From NCBI RefSeq assembly GCF_014297445.1, contig NZ_JACORU010000001.1:62001-126000 (forward strand): DNA of 64,000 nucleotides, read 5' to 3'. Below are positions 1 through 7,842 of the stretch, in pieces. This DNA comes from Ramlibacter albus (GTDB lineage Bacteria; Pseudomonadota; Gammaproteobacteria; Burkholderiales; Burkholderiaceae_C). Both the position numbers and the translations under genes were made by a program. A model generated the notes under the pieces. That model was not told the origin of the DNA. It saw only the letters and a program-made list of their open reading frames with translations, and made no database searches. Numbering within the stretch: the stretch's first letter is position 1; every line of letters starts with the position of its first letter.

Positions 1-40
1 CGATCTCCCCACGGTTGGCGACGAGGACTTTGCGGAACAT
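1..40 (-). CDS. Acyl-CoA carboxylase biotin-carboxylase (alpha) subunit, N-terminal 13 codons only
   Basis: The reverse strand starts an ATG at 40 and reads MFRKVLVANRGEI up to the window edge. This is the characteristic first beta strand and ATP-grasp entry (ANRGEIA) of biotin carboxylases and of the alpha subunits of methylcrotonyl-, geranyl- and propionyl-CoA carboxylases. The ATG shares its A with the TGA stop of the upstream crotonase (TGATG), so the two are translationally coupled. The matching carboxyltransferase beta subunit lies four genes upstream in the same operon at 3246-4853. Only the start is visible, so domain content and substrate cannot be judged. Confidence 0.85.
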   Translation of the reverse strand, partial: MFRKVLVANRGEI

Positions 41-843
41 CAGGTGCCGCTCCAGCGGGGGCGCCGCTTTTCGTTGAACGCGCGCACGCCCTCCTGGCGG
101 TCCAGCGACGACACCAGGACGTTGTAGGCGGCGATGTCGAGCGTATAACCGGTATGGAAGTCGACCTCGCCCCCGCGCGTGGCCGCCACCTTGGCATAGT
201 GCGCGGCCAGTGGCGCCGCGAGCGCCACCTCGCGTGCTTCGAGCAGCGCCGCGGCCAATGCATCGCCGGGCTCGGCGAGCGTGGTGACGATACCCCACAG
301 CGCAGCTTCTTCAGCGGAAAAGCGCCGAGCCGTGAGTAGCAGTTGCTTGGCGCGACGGTGCCCGGCAGCACGCACCAGATTCTGGATGCCGCCGCCGCCC
401 GGCATGATGCCTCGGCGCACCTCGGGAAGCGAGAACTGCGCCGACCGCGACGCGACGATCCAGTCGCACATCAGCGCCAGTTCGCAGCCGCCGCCGTGCG
501 CGTGGCCTTCGACGGCCGCGATCACGGGCACCGGGAAATCCTTCACTGCAAGCAGAACTTCCTCTGCGAGCTGGTGCTGGCGCCGCCACTGGTGGTCGGT
601 CATGCCGTGGCGCTGCTTGAGGTCGCCGCCTGCGCTGAATGCCCGATCGCCTGCTCCCGTGACGATCAGGACGCGCAGGCTGTCGTCGTATGCGAGCGCG
701 TGGAGCGCCGCTCGTAGTTCGACGAACATTTGCGTATTCATCGCGTTCATCACCTCCGGGCGATCAAGGACGAGGCACCGGAGCCCATCCTCGGGCGAGG
801 TGCCGGCGGCAGGTTCGACGCGAAGTGTTTCGTAGGGTCCCAT
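40..843 (-). CDS. Enoyl-CoA hydratase/isomerase (crotonase) family protein
   Basis: A 267-residue crotonase, the usual length. The first oxyanion-hole motif is FSAGGDLK at about 69-76 and the second is HAHGGGCEL at 114-122. Both glutamates that act in classical enoyl-CoA hydratases have counterparts: E121 in GGGCEL and E141 in SLPEVRRG. True hydration of a 2-enoyl-CoA is therefore plausible. It sits directly between an acyl-CoA dehydrogenase and a biotin carboxylase subunit, the position held by AtuE (isohexenylglutaconyl-CoA hydratase) or LiuC in the geranyl and leucine pathways. By context it could hydrate a glutaconyl-CoA type product of the carboxylase. The exact substrate is inference; family membership is certain. 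Confidence 0.9.
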   Translation of the reverse strand: MGPYETLRVEPAAGTSPEDGLRCLVLDRPEVMNAMNTQMFVELRAALHALAYDDSLRVLIVTGAGDRAFSAGGDLKQRHGMTDHQWRRQHQLAEEVLLAVKDFPVPVIAAVEGHAHGGGCELALMCDWIVASRSAQFSLPEVRRGIMPGGGGIQNLVRAAGHRRAKQLLLTARRFSAEEAALWGIVTTLAEPGDALAAALLEAREVALAAPLAAHYAKVAATRGGEVDFHTGYTLDIAAYNVLVSSLDRQEGVRAFNEKRRPRWSGT

Positions 844-853
844 CTTGCGGCAA

Positions 854-2017
854 TCAGTAGGAACGGGGCATGCCCAGCAGGTGTTCGGCGACCTGCGCGA
901 GCACCAGGTTGTTGGAAATCGGCGCGGTGCGGAACAGGCGGCTTTCCTTCCACTTGCGCTCGATGTCGTATTCGCACGCCACGCCGTAGCCGCCGAACGT
1001 CGTCATCGCCGCCTCCGCGGCCTCCCACGCGGCTTCGCTGGCGAGGTACTTGACCATGGTGGCCTCACGGCCGCAGGGCTGCCCCGCGTCGAACAACGTC
1101 GCCGCCTTGTTGCGCATCAGCTCGGCGGCTTCGACGTTCATGTGTGCGCGCGCAATGGGAAACTGCACGCCCTGGTTGGAACCGATGGGCCGGTCGAAAA
1201 CGATGCGTTCGCGGCCGTAGGCAGCAGCCTTGCCGATGAACCAGTGGCCGTCGCCAATGGCTTCGCTCGCCACCAGCAGGCGTTCCGAATGCAGCGAGTC
1301 GAGCAAGTAGTGGAACCCTTTTCCTTCCTCGCCGATGCGGTCGTCGTCGGTCAGCTCGAGGTTGTCGATGAACACCTGAAAGGTGTGGTGGTTGATCATC
1401 GTGCGGATCGGCCGCGCGTCGAGGGCCTTGCCGGCCTTCGCGATATCGACCAGGAAGAGGCTGAGCCCTTCGGTCTTCTTCTTCTTCACCTCCTCGATCG
1501 GCGTGGTGCGCGCGATGAGCAGGTACATGTGCGAATGGCGGTACCGTGACGTCCAGATCTTCTGCCCGTTCACCACGTAGCCGCCTTCGACGCGGCGCGC
1601 GAAGGTCCTGATGGCCAGTGTGTTGGAGCCGGCGTCCGGCTCGGTCACTCCGAACGCCTGCAGCCGCAGGCTGCCGTCGGCTATGCGCGGCAGCGTGCGC
1701 CGCTTCTGCGCTTCGCTGCCGTGCCGCATGATCGACGCCATCGTGTACATCTGCGCGTGGCAGTGCACCGCGCTGGCGCCGTTCTGGTTGATCTCCTGGA
1801 GCACGAGACAGGCGTCCAGCAGGGGCAGGCCCGCGCCGCCGTATTCCTCCGGGATCAAGGCGGCCAGCCAGCCGGCCTCGGCCATCGCGTCGACGAATGC
1901 CTCGGGATACTCGCATTCCTGGGCGAGTTGGCGCCAATACTCCGGCCCGAATCTCCCGCACAGGTCGCGCACGGCCGAACGAATCTGCGCCTGGGTTTCC
2001 GAGTAGTCGAAGTTCAT
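854..2017 (-). CDS. Acyl-CoA dehydrogenase, isovaleryl-CoA-dehydrogenase-type catalytic Glu
   Basis: A 387-residue FAD-dependent acyl-CoA dehydrogenase that would introduce an alpha-beta double bond into an acyl-CoA. I chose the ATG at 2017 (MNFDYSETQAQI) because the frame farther upstream overlaps the CoA-transferase gene and is not family-like. FAD/substrate motifs include FGVTEPDAGSN at 122-132. The C-terminus lacks the common EGT catalytic motif and reads APISNN instead, but E245 in SLHSERLL aligns with Glu254 of isovaleryl-CoA dehydrogenase, so a base is present. The protein ends in GMPRSY, like the paralogue at 54284-55456. It has the position of AtuD (citronellyl-CoA dehydrogenase) in an atu-like order; that substrate is inference. 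Confidence 0.9.
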   Translation of the reverse strand: MNFDYSETQAQIRSAVRDLCGRFGPEYWRQLAQECEYPEAFVDAMAEAGWLAALIPEEYGGAGLPLLDACLVLQEINQNGASAVHCHAQMYTMASIMRHGSEAQKRRTLPRIADGSLRLQAFGVTEPDAGSNTLAIRTFARRVEGGYVVNGQKIWTSRYRHSHMYLLIARTTPIEEVKKKKTEGLSLFLVDIAKAGKALDARPIRTMINHHTFQVFIDNLELTDDDRIGEEGKGFHYLLDSLHSERLLVASEAIGDGHWFIGKAAAYGRERIVFDRPIGSNQGVQFPIARAHMNVEAAELMRNKAATLFDAGQPCGREATMVKYLASEAAWEAAEAAMTTFGGYGVACEYDIERKWKESRLFRTAPISNNLVLAQVAEHLLGMPRSY

Positions 2018-2046
2018 GGCACTTTCCTGGGCGCTTCCGGGCAGTC

Positions 2047-3240
2047 TCAGCCGATCACGCCGCGCTTGCGTAGCGCATCGAGCTGGGCCGGATCGAGTCC
2101 CATCTCGCCGAGCACCGCGTCCGTGTCGGCGCCCAATCGGGGCGGCGCCGACGGCAGGCGGCCGCGCAGCCCGCCGCTGTTGAAGGGCAGGCCGACGGTC
2201 CGGTGCGACGGCGCTTCCGGCAGCGGCACCGGCATCAGCACCTCGAGCGCTCGAACCTGTTCCTGCTCCAGCAACTGTCCGACGTTGTGCAGTTCGCTGC
2301 ATGGCGCGCCGGCCGCGCGTAGCCGCTCAACGCATTCGGCTGTCGTGCGCGAGCGGGTGTGCGCTTCCAGCGCCGCGTGCAGCGCCTCGCGATGCCCGAC
2401 GCGCGCAGGGTTGTCCGCGAAGCGCGGGTCGATCGCGAGACCGGGACATCCGAGCGCCGTGCAGATGCGCGCGAAGAGGCGGTCGTTCGCCGCCGCTATG
2501 AATATCTTTCCGTCGACTGTGTCGTACAGCTCGTAGGGGACCATCATTGCCATGCCGGAGCCCATCTTTCGGGGCAGCTTTCCGGTGGCCAGGTAATTGG
2601 CAATCGGAACCGCCATCCAGGCCATGCCCGTCTCGAGCAGGCTCGCGCCAACGCGCATCCCGCGCCCTGTCGCTGCGCGCTGCAGAAGCGCAGCGAGAAT
2701 CGCCATGGTGGCCCACATTCCCGTGCCCATGTCCACCAGCGATACGCCAACTCGGGCCGGCTCATCGCCCTCGTGCCCGGTGACGCTCATGATGCCCGTG
2801 AATGCCTGCATCAGCGGGTCGTAGCCCGGCAGGCCGGCCATGGGACCGACCTCGCCGAAAGCGCTGATCGCGCAATAGACGAGTCCCGGGTTGCTTTCTC
2901 GCAGTGCGTCGTCTCCGAGCCCTCGCGACTCCGCGCTGCCCGGTTTGAGGGAATGCACCAGCACGTCAGCGCCTCCCGCCATCTGCGCCACCAGCCGCTG
3001 GCCTTCCGGGCGGTCGAGGTCCACCGCGACGCTCTTCTTGCTGCGGTTCAACGCCGCAAACCCCGTCGACATTCCTCCGACTTCGGGTGGCCGCCATGCG
3101 CGCGCGTCGTCGCCGCTGCCGGGCCGCTCGATCTTGACCACTTCGGCCCCGAGGTCGGCGAGAATCTGCGTGCAATACGGCCCTGCGACGTTCTGCGTGA
3201 GGTCGACCACGCGCAGGCCCTGCAGAATGGTACCGAGCAT
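2047..3240 (-). CDS. CaiB/BaiF (family III) CoA-transferase
   Basis: A 397-residue family III CoA-transferase, which moves CoA between carboxylic acids through an aspartyl-CoA thioester. The start is ATG at 3240 (MLGTILQGLRVVDL), five bases after the carboxyltransferase stop. The N-terminal motif VVDLTQNVAGPYCTQILADLG is typical; the catalytic Asp is D170 in SLVDMGTG, the position of Asp169 in formyl-CoA transferase. It lies between the carboxylase beta subunit and the acyl-CoA dehydrogenase, where no such gene occurs in the known atu or liu clusters. It may activate a substrate or recycle CoA from a released acid. The donor and acceptor cannot be read from sequence. Confidence 0.88.
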   Translation of the reverse strand: MLGTILQGLRVVDLTQNVAGPYCTQILADLGAEVVKIERPGSGDDARAWRPPEVGGMSTGFAALNRSKKSVAVDLDRPEGQRLVAQMAGGADVLVHSLKPGSAESRGLGDDALRESNPGLVYCAISAFGEVGPMAGLPGYDPLMQAFTGIMSVTGHEGDEPARVGVSLVDMGTGMWATMAILAALLQRAATGRGMRVGASLLETGMAWMAVPIANYLATGKLPRKMGSGMAMMVPYELYDTVDGKIFIAAANDRLFARICTALGCPGLAIDPRFADNPARVGHREALHAALEAHTRSRTTAECVERLRAAGAPCSELHNVGQLLEQEQVRALEVLMPVPLPEAPSHRTVGLPFNSGGLRGRLPSAPPRLGADTDAVLGEMGLDPAQLDALRKRGVIG

Positions 3241-3245
3241 CGCCG

Positions 3246-4853
3246 TCACATCCTGAAGACGCCGAAGCGCGTCTCGAGCCGAGGCTGGCGGCCCGCGAGC
3301 TCGAACAGGAGCGCCAGCGTGTCGCGTGTCTCGATCGGGTCGATGACCATGTCGCACCAGAGGTGCGATGCGAAGTTGTACGGGCTCGCGAACGCTTCGA
3401 ACTGGTCGCGGATCGGCTGCTTGAAGCTTTCGCGTTCCGCGTCGCTCCAGCTCGTGCCTTCGCGTTCGTGAATGCGGTCTCGCACCATCGTCAGCGTGGT
3501 GGCGGCCTGCTCCGGCCCCATGAGGGCGGCGCGCCCGCTCGGCCACATCAACATCGCGTGCGGCTTGAAGGGCCGTCCGCACATCGCGAGGTAGGCCGCC
3601 GCGTACGATCCGCCGGTGATGAGCGTGTAGCGCGGAACGTTGGCCGAAGCCATTGCGGTGATGAATTTCGCGCCGTGCTTCGCGATGCCCTCGCGCTCCA
3701 CCGCCTGGCCGACCATGAACCCGGAGACGTCAGCGACGAAGAGCAGCGGGATGTCTCGCTGGCAGGCCAGTTCGATGAAGTGCGCGCCCTTGACGGCTGC
3801 CTCGGAGAAGATCACGCCGTTGTTCGCGAGGATGCCGACCTGGAAGCCCTTGATGCGCGCGAACCCGCAGATCAGCGTGTCGCCGTACAGCGGCTTGAAC
3901 TCCTGCAGTTCACTGCCGTCGACCAAGCGCGCAATGACTTCGCGGTTGTCGGTGGGATGCCGTGTGTCAGCGCTGACGATCCCGTAGATCTCCCGTGGAT
4001 CGTGCAGGGGCGGCCGCGCCGCGGCCACTTCCCACCGCTGCTTCGGCGGCGTCCCGAGTTGGGCGACGATGTCGCGCACGATCGCGATCGCATGGCCGTC
4101 GTTCTCGGCCAGATGGTCGGTCACGCCGCTCACGCGGCTATGCATTTCGCCCCCGCCGAGCGTTTCCGCATCGACCTCCTCGCGCGTCGCCGCGAACACG
4201 AGCTCGGGGCCACCCAGAAACATCGCGCCCTGCTTGCGGACGATCACCGCGATGTCGCACAGTGCGGGCAGGTAGGCTCCCCCCGCGGTGGACGGTCCGT
4301 GGACGGTGGCGATCTGCGTGATTCCCTCGGCCGACATCCGGACCTGGTTGTAGAAGATCGACCCGAACTGGCCGTCGTCCGGAAAGATGTGCGCCTGCTC
4401 GGGAAGGTTCGCGCCGCCCGACTGGACCATCGTGATGCACGGCAGACGGTGTTGCCACGCGAACATCTGCGCGCGTACGTGCTTCTTGGCCGTGATCCCA
4501 TAGTAAGTGGCGCCTTTCACCGTGGCATCGTGGATCATCAGCATGCACGGGCGGCCACTGACCAGCCCCACCCCCGTGATGATGCTGCCGCCGGCAGGCA
4601 CGCCTTCGTACAGGCCTTCGCCGGCCAGTTGCCCGAATTCCAGGAACGGCGAGCCGGGATCGAGCACGGCGGCCAGGCGTTCGCGCGGCAACAGCTGCCC
4701 GCGCTCCTTGTGCAGCCGGCGTGCCTTTTCCGGGCCGCCCGCCAGCGCGCGGGCGCGGCGTTCGTGCAGGTCGGCGATGCGCGCAAGGTATGCCTCGCGA
4801 TTGCGCGCGTATGCGTTGCCCGCGGCCGGCAGGCTGGAAGGCATCACCGTCAT
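3246..4853 (-). CDS. Acyl-CoA carboxylase, carboxyltransferase (beta) subunit, methylcrotonyl/geranyl-CoA type
   Basis: A 535-residue carboxyltransferase that moves carboxybiotin CO2 to an enoyl-CoA, working with a biotin-carrying alpha subunit. The length and the N-terminal domain fit MccB/LiuB/AtuC. The first oxyanion loop reads GPSTAGGAYLPAL at 186-198. The second half contains GGSYAAAYLAMCGRPF, where known MCC/GCC enzymes usually have GGSFGAGNYGMCGR, so the glycines of this loop are altered. The stretch MWPSGRAALMGPEQAA is typical of the family. The start at 4853 has a nearby alternative ATG nine bases downstream. Its alpha partner is presumably the gene starting at position 40; the second alpha subunit at 60125-62122 is another candidate. 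Substrate (3-methyl-branched enoyl-CoA) is inference. Confidence 0.9.
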   Translation of the reverse strand: MTVMPSSLPAAGNAYARNREAYLARIADLHERRARALAGGPEKARRLHKERGQLLPRERLAAVLDPGSPFLEFGQLAGEGLYEGVPAGGSIITGVGLVSGRPCMLMIHDATVKGATYYGITAKKHVRAQMFAWQHRLPCITMVQSGGANLPEQAHIFPDDGQFGSIFYNQVRMSAEGITQIATVHGPSTAGGAYLPALCDIAVIVRKQGAMFLGGPELVFAATREEVDAETLGGGEMHSRVSGVTDHLAENDGHAIAIVRDIVAQLGTPPKQRWEVAAARPPLHDPREIYGIVSADTRHPTDNREVIARLVDGSELQEFKPLYGDTLICGFARIKGFQVGILANNGVIFSEAAVKGAHFIELACQRDIPLLFVADVSGFMVGQAVEREGIAKHGAKFITAMASANVPRYTLITGGSYAAAYLAMCGRPFKPHAMLMWPSGRAALMGPEQAATTLTMVRDRIHEREGTSWSDAERESFKQPIRDQFEAFASPYNFASHLWCDMVIDPIETRDTLALLFELAGRQPRLETRFGVFRM

Positions 4854-4863
4854 GACGGAGTGT

Positions 4864-5691
4864 TCAGATGGAAACGCCGCCGCCGCAGATCAGCACCTGC
4901 CCGCTGATGTAGTCGGACTCCGGCGTGCACAACAGGTACACCGACCCGGCCGCCTCCTCGGGCGTGCCGGCGCGGCCGATCGGGATGCTGCGCTCCATCA
5001 TGGCCATGAGGTCCGGGTTCACACCCACCTTGATCTGCCGTCCCCCCACGTCGATCGATGCGTTTCCGCCGGCCGTCGCTTCGGTCAGGCGCGTCTTGAT
5101 GAGGCCAAAGGCCACCGCATTGACGTTGACCTTGTAGCGTCCCCATTCCTTGGAAAGCGCCTTGGTCAAGCCGATGATTCCGGCTTTCCCCGCCGAGTAG
5201 TTGGCCTGCCCCGCATTGCCGCCGGTGCCAGCGATCGATGAGATGTTGACCACCTTGCGGAAAACTTCCCGGCCCGCTTCGGAATCCAGCTTGGACTGGT
5301 GGCGGATGAAGTCGGCCGCCGCACGCAAGATCCTGAACGGTGCCGTGAGGTGCACGTCGAGGATGGCGCTCCACTGTTCGTCGGTCATCTTCTGGACCAC
5401 GTTGTCCCAGGTGTAGCCGGCGTTGTTGACGATGATGTCCAGGCCGCCGAACCCTTCGACGGCGGCCTTGACGAACTCATCCGCGAATCCATCGGCCGTG
5501 ACGCTGCCGGCACACGCCAATGCCTGCCCGCCCGCAGCCTTGATGGCACCGACGGTCTCCTGCGCAGGGCCGGCGTCGAGATCGTTGACGACGACCTTCG
5601 CGCCTTCGGACGCGAGCTTCATGGCGATAGCCCGGCCGATCCCCCGGCCGGAACCGGAGACGATGGCCACTTTGCCTTCGAGCTTCTTCAT
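4864..5691 (-). CDS. SDR-family 3-hydroxyacyl-CoA dehydrogenase / FabG-like oxidoreductase
   Basis: A 275-residue classical short-chain dehydrogenase. The nucleotide-binding motif is SGSGRGIG at 12-19, NNAG is at 89-92, and the catalytic Ser, Tyr165 and Lys169 appear in SSIAG and NYSAGK. An acidic N-D-L-D after the second strand suggests NAD(H) rather than NADPH. It is longer than FabG because of inserts near 132-145 and 205-222. Sitting beside a hydratase-2-type MaoC pair it probably oxidises a (3R)-hydroxyacyl-CoA, as the SDR domain does in peroxisomal multifunctional enzyme 2. AtuB and AtuG of the terpene pathway are also SDRs. Family is certain and the reaction is inference. Confidence 0.87.
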   Translation of the reverse strand: MKKLEGKVAIVSGSGRGIGRAIAMKLASEGAKVVVNDLDAGPAQETVGAIKAAGGQALACAGSVTADGFADEFVKAAVEGFGGLDIIVNNAGYTWDNVVQKMTDEQWSAILDVHLTAPFRILRAAADFIRHQSKLDSEAGREVFRKVVNISSIAGTGGNAGQANYSAGKAGIIGLTKALSKEWGRYKVNVNAVAFGLIKTRLTEATAGGNASIDVGGRQIKVGVNPDLMAMMERSIPIGRAGTPEEAAGSVYLLCTPESDYISGQVLICGGGVSI

Positions 5692-5724
5692 GGGTCAATC
5701 ACTCCTGTCGGGAAATTCCGAACG

Positions 5725-6141
5725 TCAGTCGAGGGCGACAATGGCATCGCCGCTGAGCGTCACCTGCTCTCCGTTGCGCGAAGCCGTCAGTTCGATGCGC
5801 GCGCTCGGCCGTCCGCGGCATTCGAGCTTTTCGACCACCTTGCCGCTGCATTGCACGCGGTCGGCGACGTGCGTGATGGTGGCGAAGCGCACACCGTAGC
5901 TCAGGAGGCGGTCCTGCGGGACCCACTGCGTCAGTGCGCGCGCAAGGTAGGCCATCGACAGCATCCCGTGCGCGAACACGTCCTTCATGCCCGCCTGGCG
6001 GGCGAAGTCGATGTCGATGTGGATCGGGTTATGGTCGCCAGAGGCTCCGGCGAAAAGCGCCAGCGTGGTGCGCGAGATGGCGGGCAGCTCGAGCATGGGC
6101 ATCGCATCGCCGACGTTCACGTTCCTGGGGTCGAAACTCAT
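5725..6141 (-). CDS. MaoC-family (R)-specific enoyl-CoA hydratase, catalytic half
   Basis: A 138-residue single hot-dog protein. It carries the hydratase-2 signature ASGDHNPIH at 33-41, including the catalytic Asp and His, followed by FAHGML. The start is ATG at 6141 (MSFDPRNVNVGDAMP); upstream codons run into the preceding gene. The neighbour 19 bases upstream is a MaoC-N half without these residues, so the two probably form a heterodimer corresponding to the double hot dog of MFE2 hydratase 2 or HadAB/ChsH1-ChsH2. It would hydrate a 2-enoyl-CoA to a (3R)-hydroxyacyl-CoA for the SDR gene that follows. Confidence 0.88.
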   Translation of the reverse strand: MSFDPRNVNVGDAMPMLELPAISRTTLALFAGASGDHNPIHIDIDFARQAGMKDVFAHGMLSMAYLARALTQWVPQDRLLSYGVRFATITHVADRVQCSGKVVEKLECRGRPSARIELTASRNGEQVTLSGDAIVALD

Positions 6142-6160
6142 CGCGGGTTCCTTTCGCGTT

Positions 6161-6604
6161 TCAGCCATGGCGCACGACGATGACGCCCCGCATGTCGGCG
6201 ACGTGTTCGCCCAGCTGGTTTGTGACCTTCGCTTCTCGCACAACGAATTCGAGCAGCCCGCCCTTCTTCTCGTAGATGTCGGTGACCCGCGTCTCGATTC
6301 GCAAGGTATCGCCCGCACACGCCGGCGCGTGAAACTCGAAGCGCTGTTCGCCATGGAGGACCTTGCCGAGGTCGATGCCGAAGTCCTGGATCATCTTCAT
6401 GGACACCCCCGCATCGCTCTCTGCGCCGAAGATGAAGGTGGGCGGCGCGACGACGCCTCGGTAACCCGCGGCCTTGGCCGCGGCTTCGTCGGTGTGGATT
6501 GGATCCGTGAGGCCGATCACCTTGGCGAAGAAGGCGATGCGCCCTTTCTCGAGTGTCCAGACCGTCGCCGGCGGCGCATATCCGATGTGCTTCCTGTCGA
6601 TCAT
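6161..6604 (-). CDS. MaoC N-terminal-like (FAS1-type dehydratase) domain protein, non-catalytic partner
   Basis: A 147-residue hot-dog protein of the MaoC_dehydrat_N class. The start reads MIDRKHIGYAPPATVWTLEK and it has VIGLTDPIHTDEAAAKAAGY at about 29-48 where the catalytic partner has its Asp-His motif; the Gly-Asp pair is missing. PPTFIF at about 54-59 is typical of the N-terminal half of eukaryotic hydratase 2, which shapes the acyl pocket but does not catalyse. With the gene at 5725-6141 it most likely forms a heterodimeric (R)-hydratase accepting bulky substrates. The pairing is inferred from adjacency and complementary motifs. Confidence 0.85.
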   Translation of the reverse strand: MIDRKHIGYAPPATVWTLEKGRIAFFAKVIGLTDPIHTDEAAAKAAGYRGVVAPPTFIFGAESDAGVSMKMIQDFGIDLGKVLHGEQRFEFHAPACAGDTLRIETRVTDIYEKKGGLLEFVVREAKVTNQLGEHVADMRGVIVVRHG

Positions 6605-6622
6605 TGCTTCGCCCCCCCGCGG

Positions 6623-7807
6623 TCAGGTTGCCTGGTAGAGGGTCACGACGCATGCGCCGCCGAGACCCAGGTTGTGCTGGAGCGCGTTGCGGGCTTCCTT
6701 CACCTGTCTCCGGTCGGCGGTGCCTCGCAGCTGGTGCGTCAGCTCGTAGCACTGCGCCAGGCCCGTGGCGCCAAGCGGGTGCCCTTTGGAGAGCAGGCCG
6801 CCCGACGGGTTGGTCACGACCTTGCCGCCGTAGGTGTTGTCGCCGTCGCGCACGAACTTCTCCGCGCCGCCTTCGGGGCAAAGGCCCAGGCTCTCGTATG
6901 TGATCAGCTCGTTGTGCGCAAAGCAGTCGTGCAACTCGACGACGTCCAGCTCGCCGGGGCCGACACCCGCCGCCTCGTAGACCTTGCGCGCCGCCTCGCG
7001 GGCCATGTCGTAGCCGACGACGCGCATCATGTCCTGCGACTCGAACGTGCTGGGGAAGTCGGTGGTCATCGCCTGGGCGGCGATGCGAACCTGCCGGTTC
7101 AGTCCGTGCTTCCTTGCATAGGCGTCGGAGCAGATCACTGCGGCGGCTGCGCCGCAGGTCGGCGGGCACGCCATCAGCCGCGTCATCACGCCTTCCCAGA
7201 CCGTGGGCGACGCCATCACGTCGTCGACGGAGACTTCCTTGCGGAACAGCGCCAGCGGGTTGTTCACCGCGTGGCGGCTCGCCTTGGCGCGGATGGCTGC
7301 GAAGGTCTCCAGCCTGGTGCCGTACTTGTCCATGTGAGCCTTGCCGGCGCCGCCGAAATAGCGCAAGGCCAATGGAATTTCAGGGTGGCCCACCAGTTCG
7401 TCGGTGACATGGTCGAACTCGTCGAAGGGCGTCGGCCGGTCGGGAAACGCAGCCTTGATGGCGCCCGGCTGCATCTGTTCGAACCCGAGCGCCAGCACGC
7501 ATTCGGCCGCGCCGGACTGGACCGCCTGCCGCGCGAGGAACAGCGCCGACGAGCCGGTGGAGCAGTTGTTATTGACGTTGAGCACCGGGATGCCGGTCAT
7601 GCCCAGCGGGTAGAGTGCCCGCTGGCCGCAAGTGGAATCGCCGTAGACATATCCGACGAACGCCTGTTCGACTGCCTTGTAGTCCACTCCGGCGTCCTGC
7701 AGCGCCGCCCGGGCGGCCTTCTCGCCCATCACGTGGTAAGGCTCGCTTGCACCTGGCTTGGCGAACGGAATCATGCCGACGCCTGCGACGATGACTGTTT
7801 GACTCAT
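6623..7807 (-). CDS. SCP-x-type 3-oxoacyl-CoA thiolase (without SCP2 domain)
   Basis: A 394-residue thiolase. Its sequence follows the thiolase domain of vertebrate sterol carrier protein x closely, as I remember it: VGYVYGDSTCGQRALY at 51-66, INVNNNCSTG-like NVNNNCSTGSSALF with nucleophile Cys82, VGYDMAREAARKVYEAAG at 264-281, LHDCFAHNELITYE at 292-305, SKGHPLGATGLAQC with His343 and HNLGLGGACVVTLY with Cys386. SCP-x cleaves 2-methyl-branched 3-oxoacyl-CoAs such as those from pristanic and bile acids. The C-terminal SCP2 lipid-binding domain is absent. The start is ATG at 7807 (MSQTVIVAGVG) after GGAGCCAGTC. The similarity strongly suggests cleavage of 2-methyl-branched chains, though the natural substrate is not shown. 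Confidence 0.9.
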   Translation of the reverse strand: MSQTVIVAGVGMIPFAKPGASEPYHVMGEKAARAALQDAGVDYKAVEQAFVGYVYGDSTCGQRALYPLGMTGIPVLNVNNNCSTGSSALFLARQAVQSGAAECVLALGFEQMQPGAIKAAFPDRPTPFDEFDHVTDELVGHPEIPLALRYFGGAGKAHMDKYGTRLETFAAIRAKASRHAVNNPLALFRKEVSVDDVMASPTVWEGVMTRLMACPPTCGAAAAVICSDAYARKHGLNRQVRIAAQAMTTDFPSTFESQDMMRVVGYDMAREAARKVYEAAGVGPGELDVVELHDCFAHNELITYESLGLCPEGGAEKFVRDGDNTYGGKVVTNPSGGLLSKGHPLGATGLAQCYELTHQLRGTADRRQVKEARNALQHNLGLGGACVVTLYQAT

Positions 7808-7842
7808 GACTGGCTCCTGGGGTTGTGTTTGGAAGGATGGGT

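Noticed and set aside
2018-2302. N-terminal extension of the acyl-CoA dehydrogenase frame up to 2302
   Set aside because: It overlaps the CoA-transferase gene, is Arg/Ala-rich antisense-like text and does not resemble the family; MNFDYSET at 2017 is a normal start.
3363-4907. Long open frame on the plus strand opposite the carboxyltransferase gene
   Set aside because: High GC keeps antisense frames open. The protein is His/Arg-rich without domain motifs, while the reverse strand has a complete conserved gene. The same applies to 5987-7951, 60755-62383, 62152-63642 and 29798-31405.
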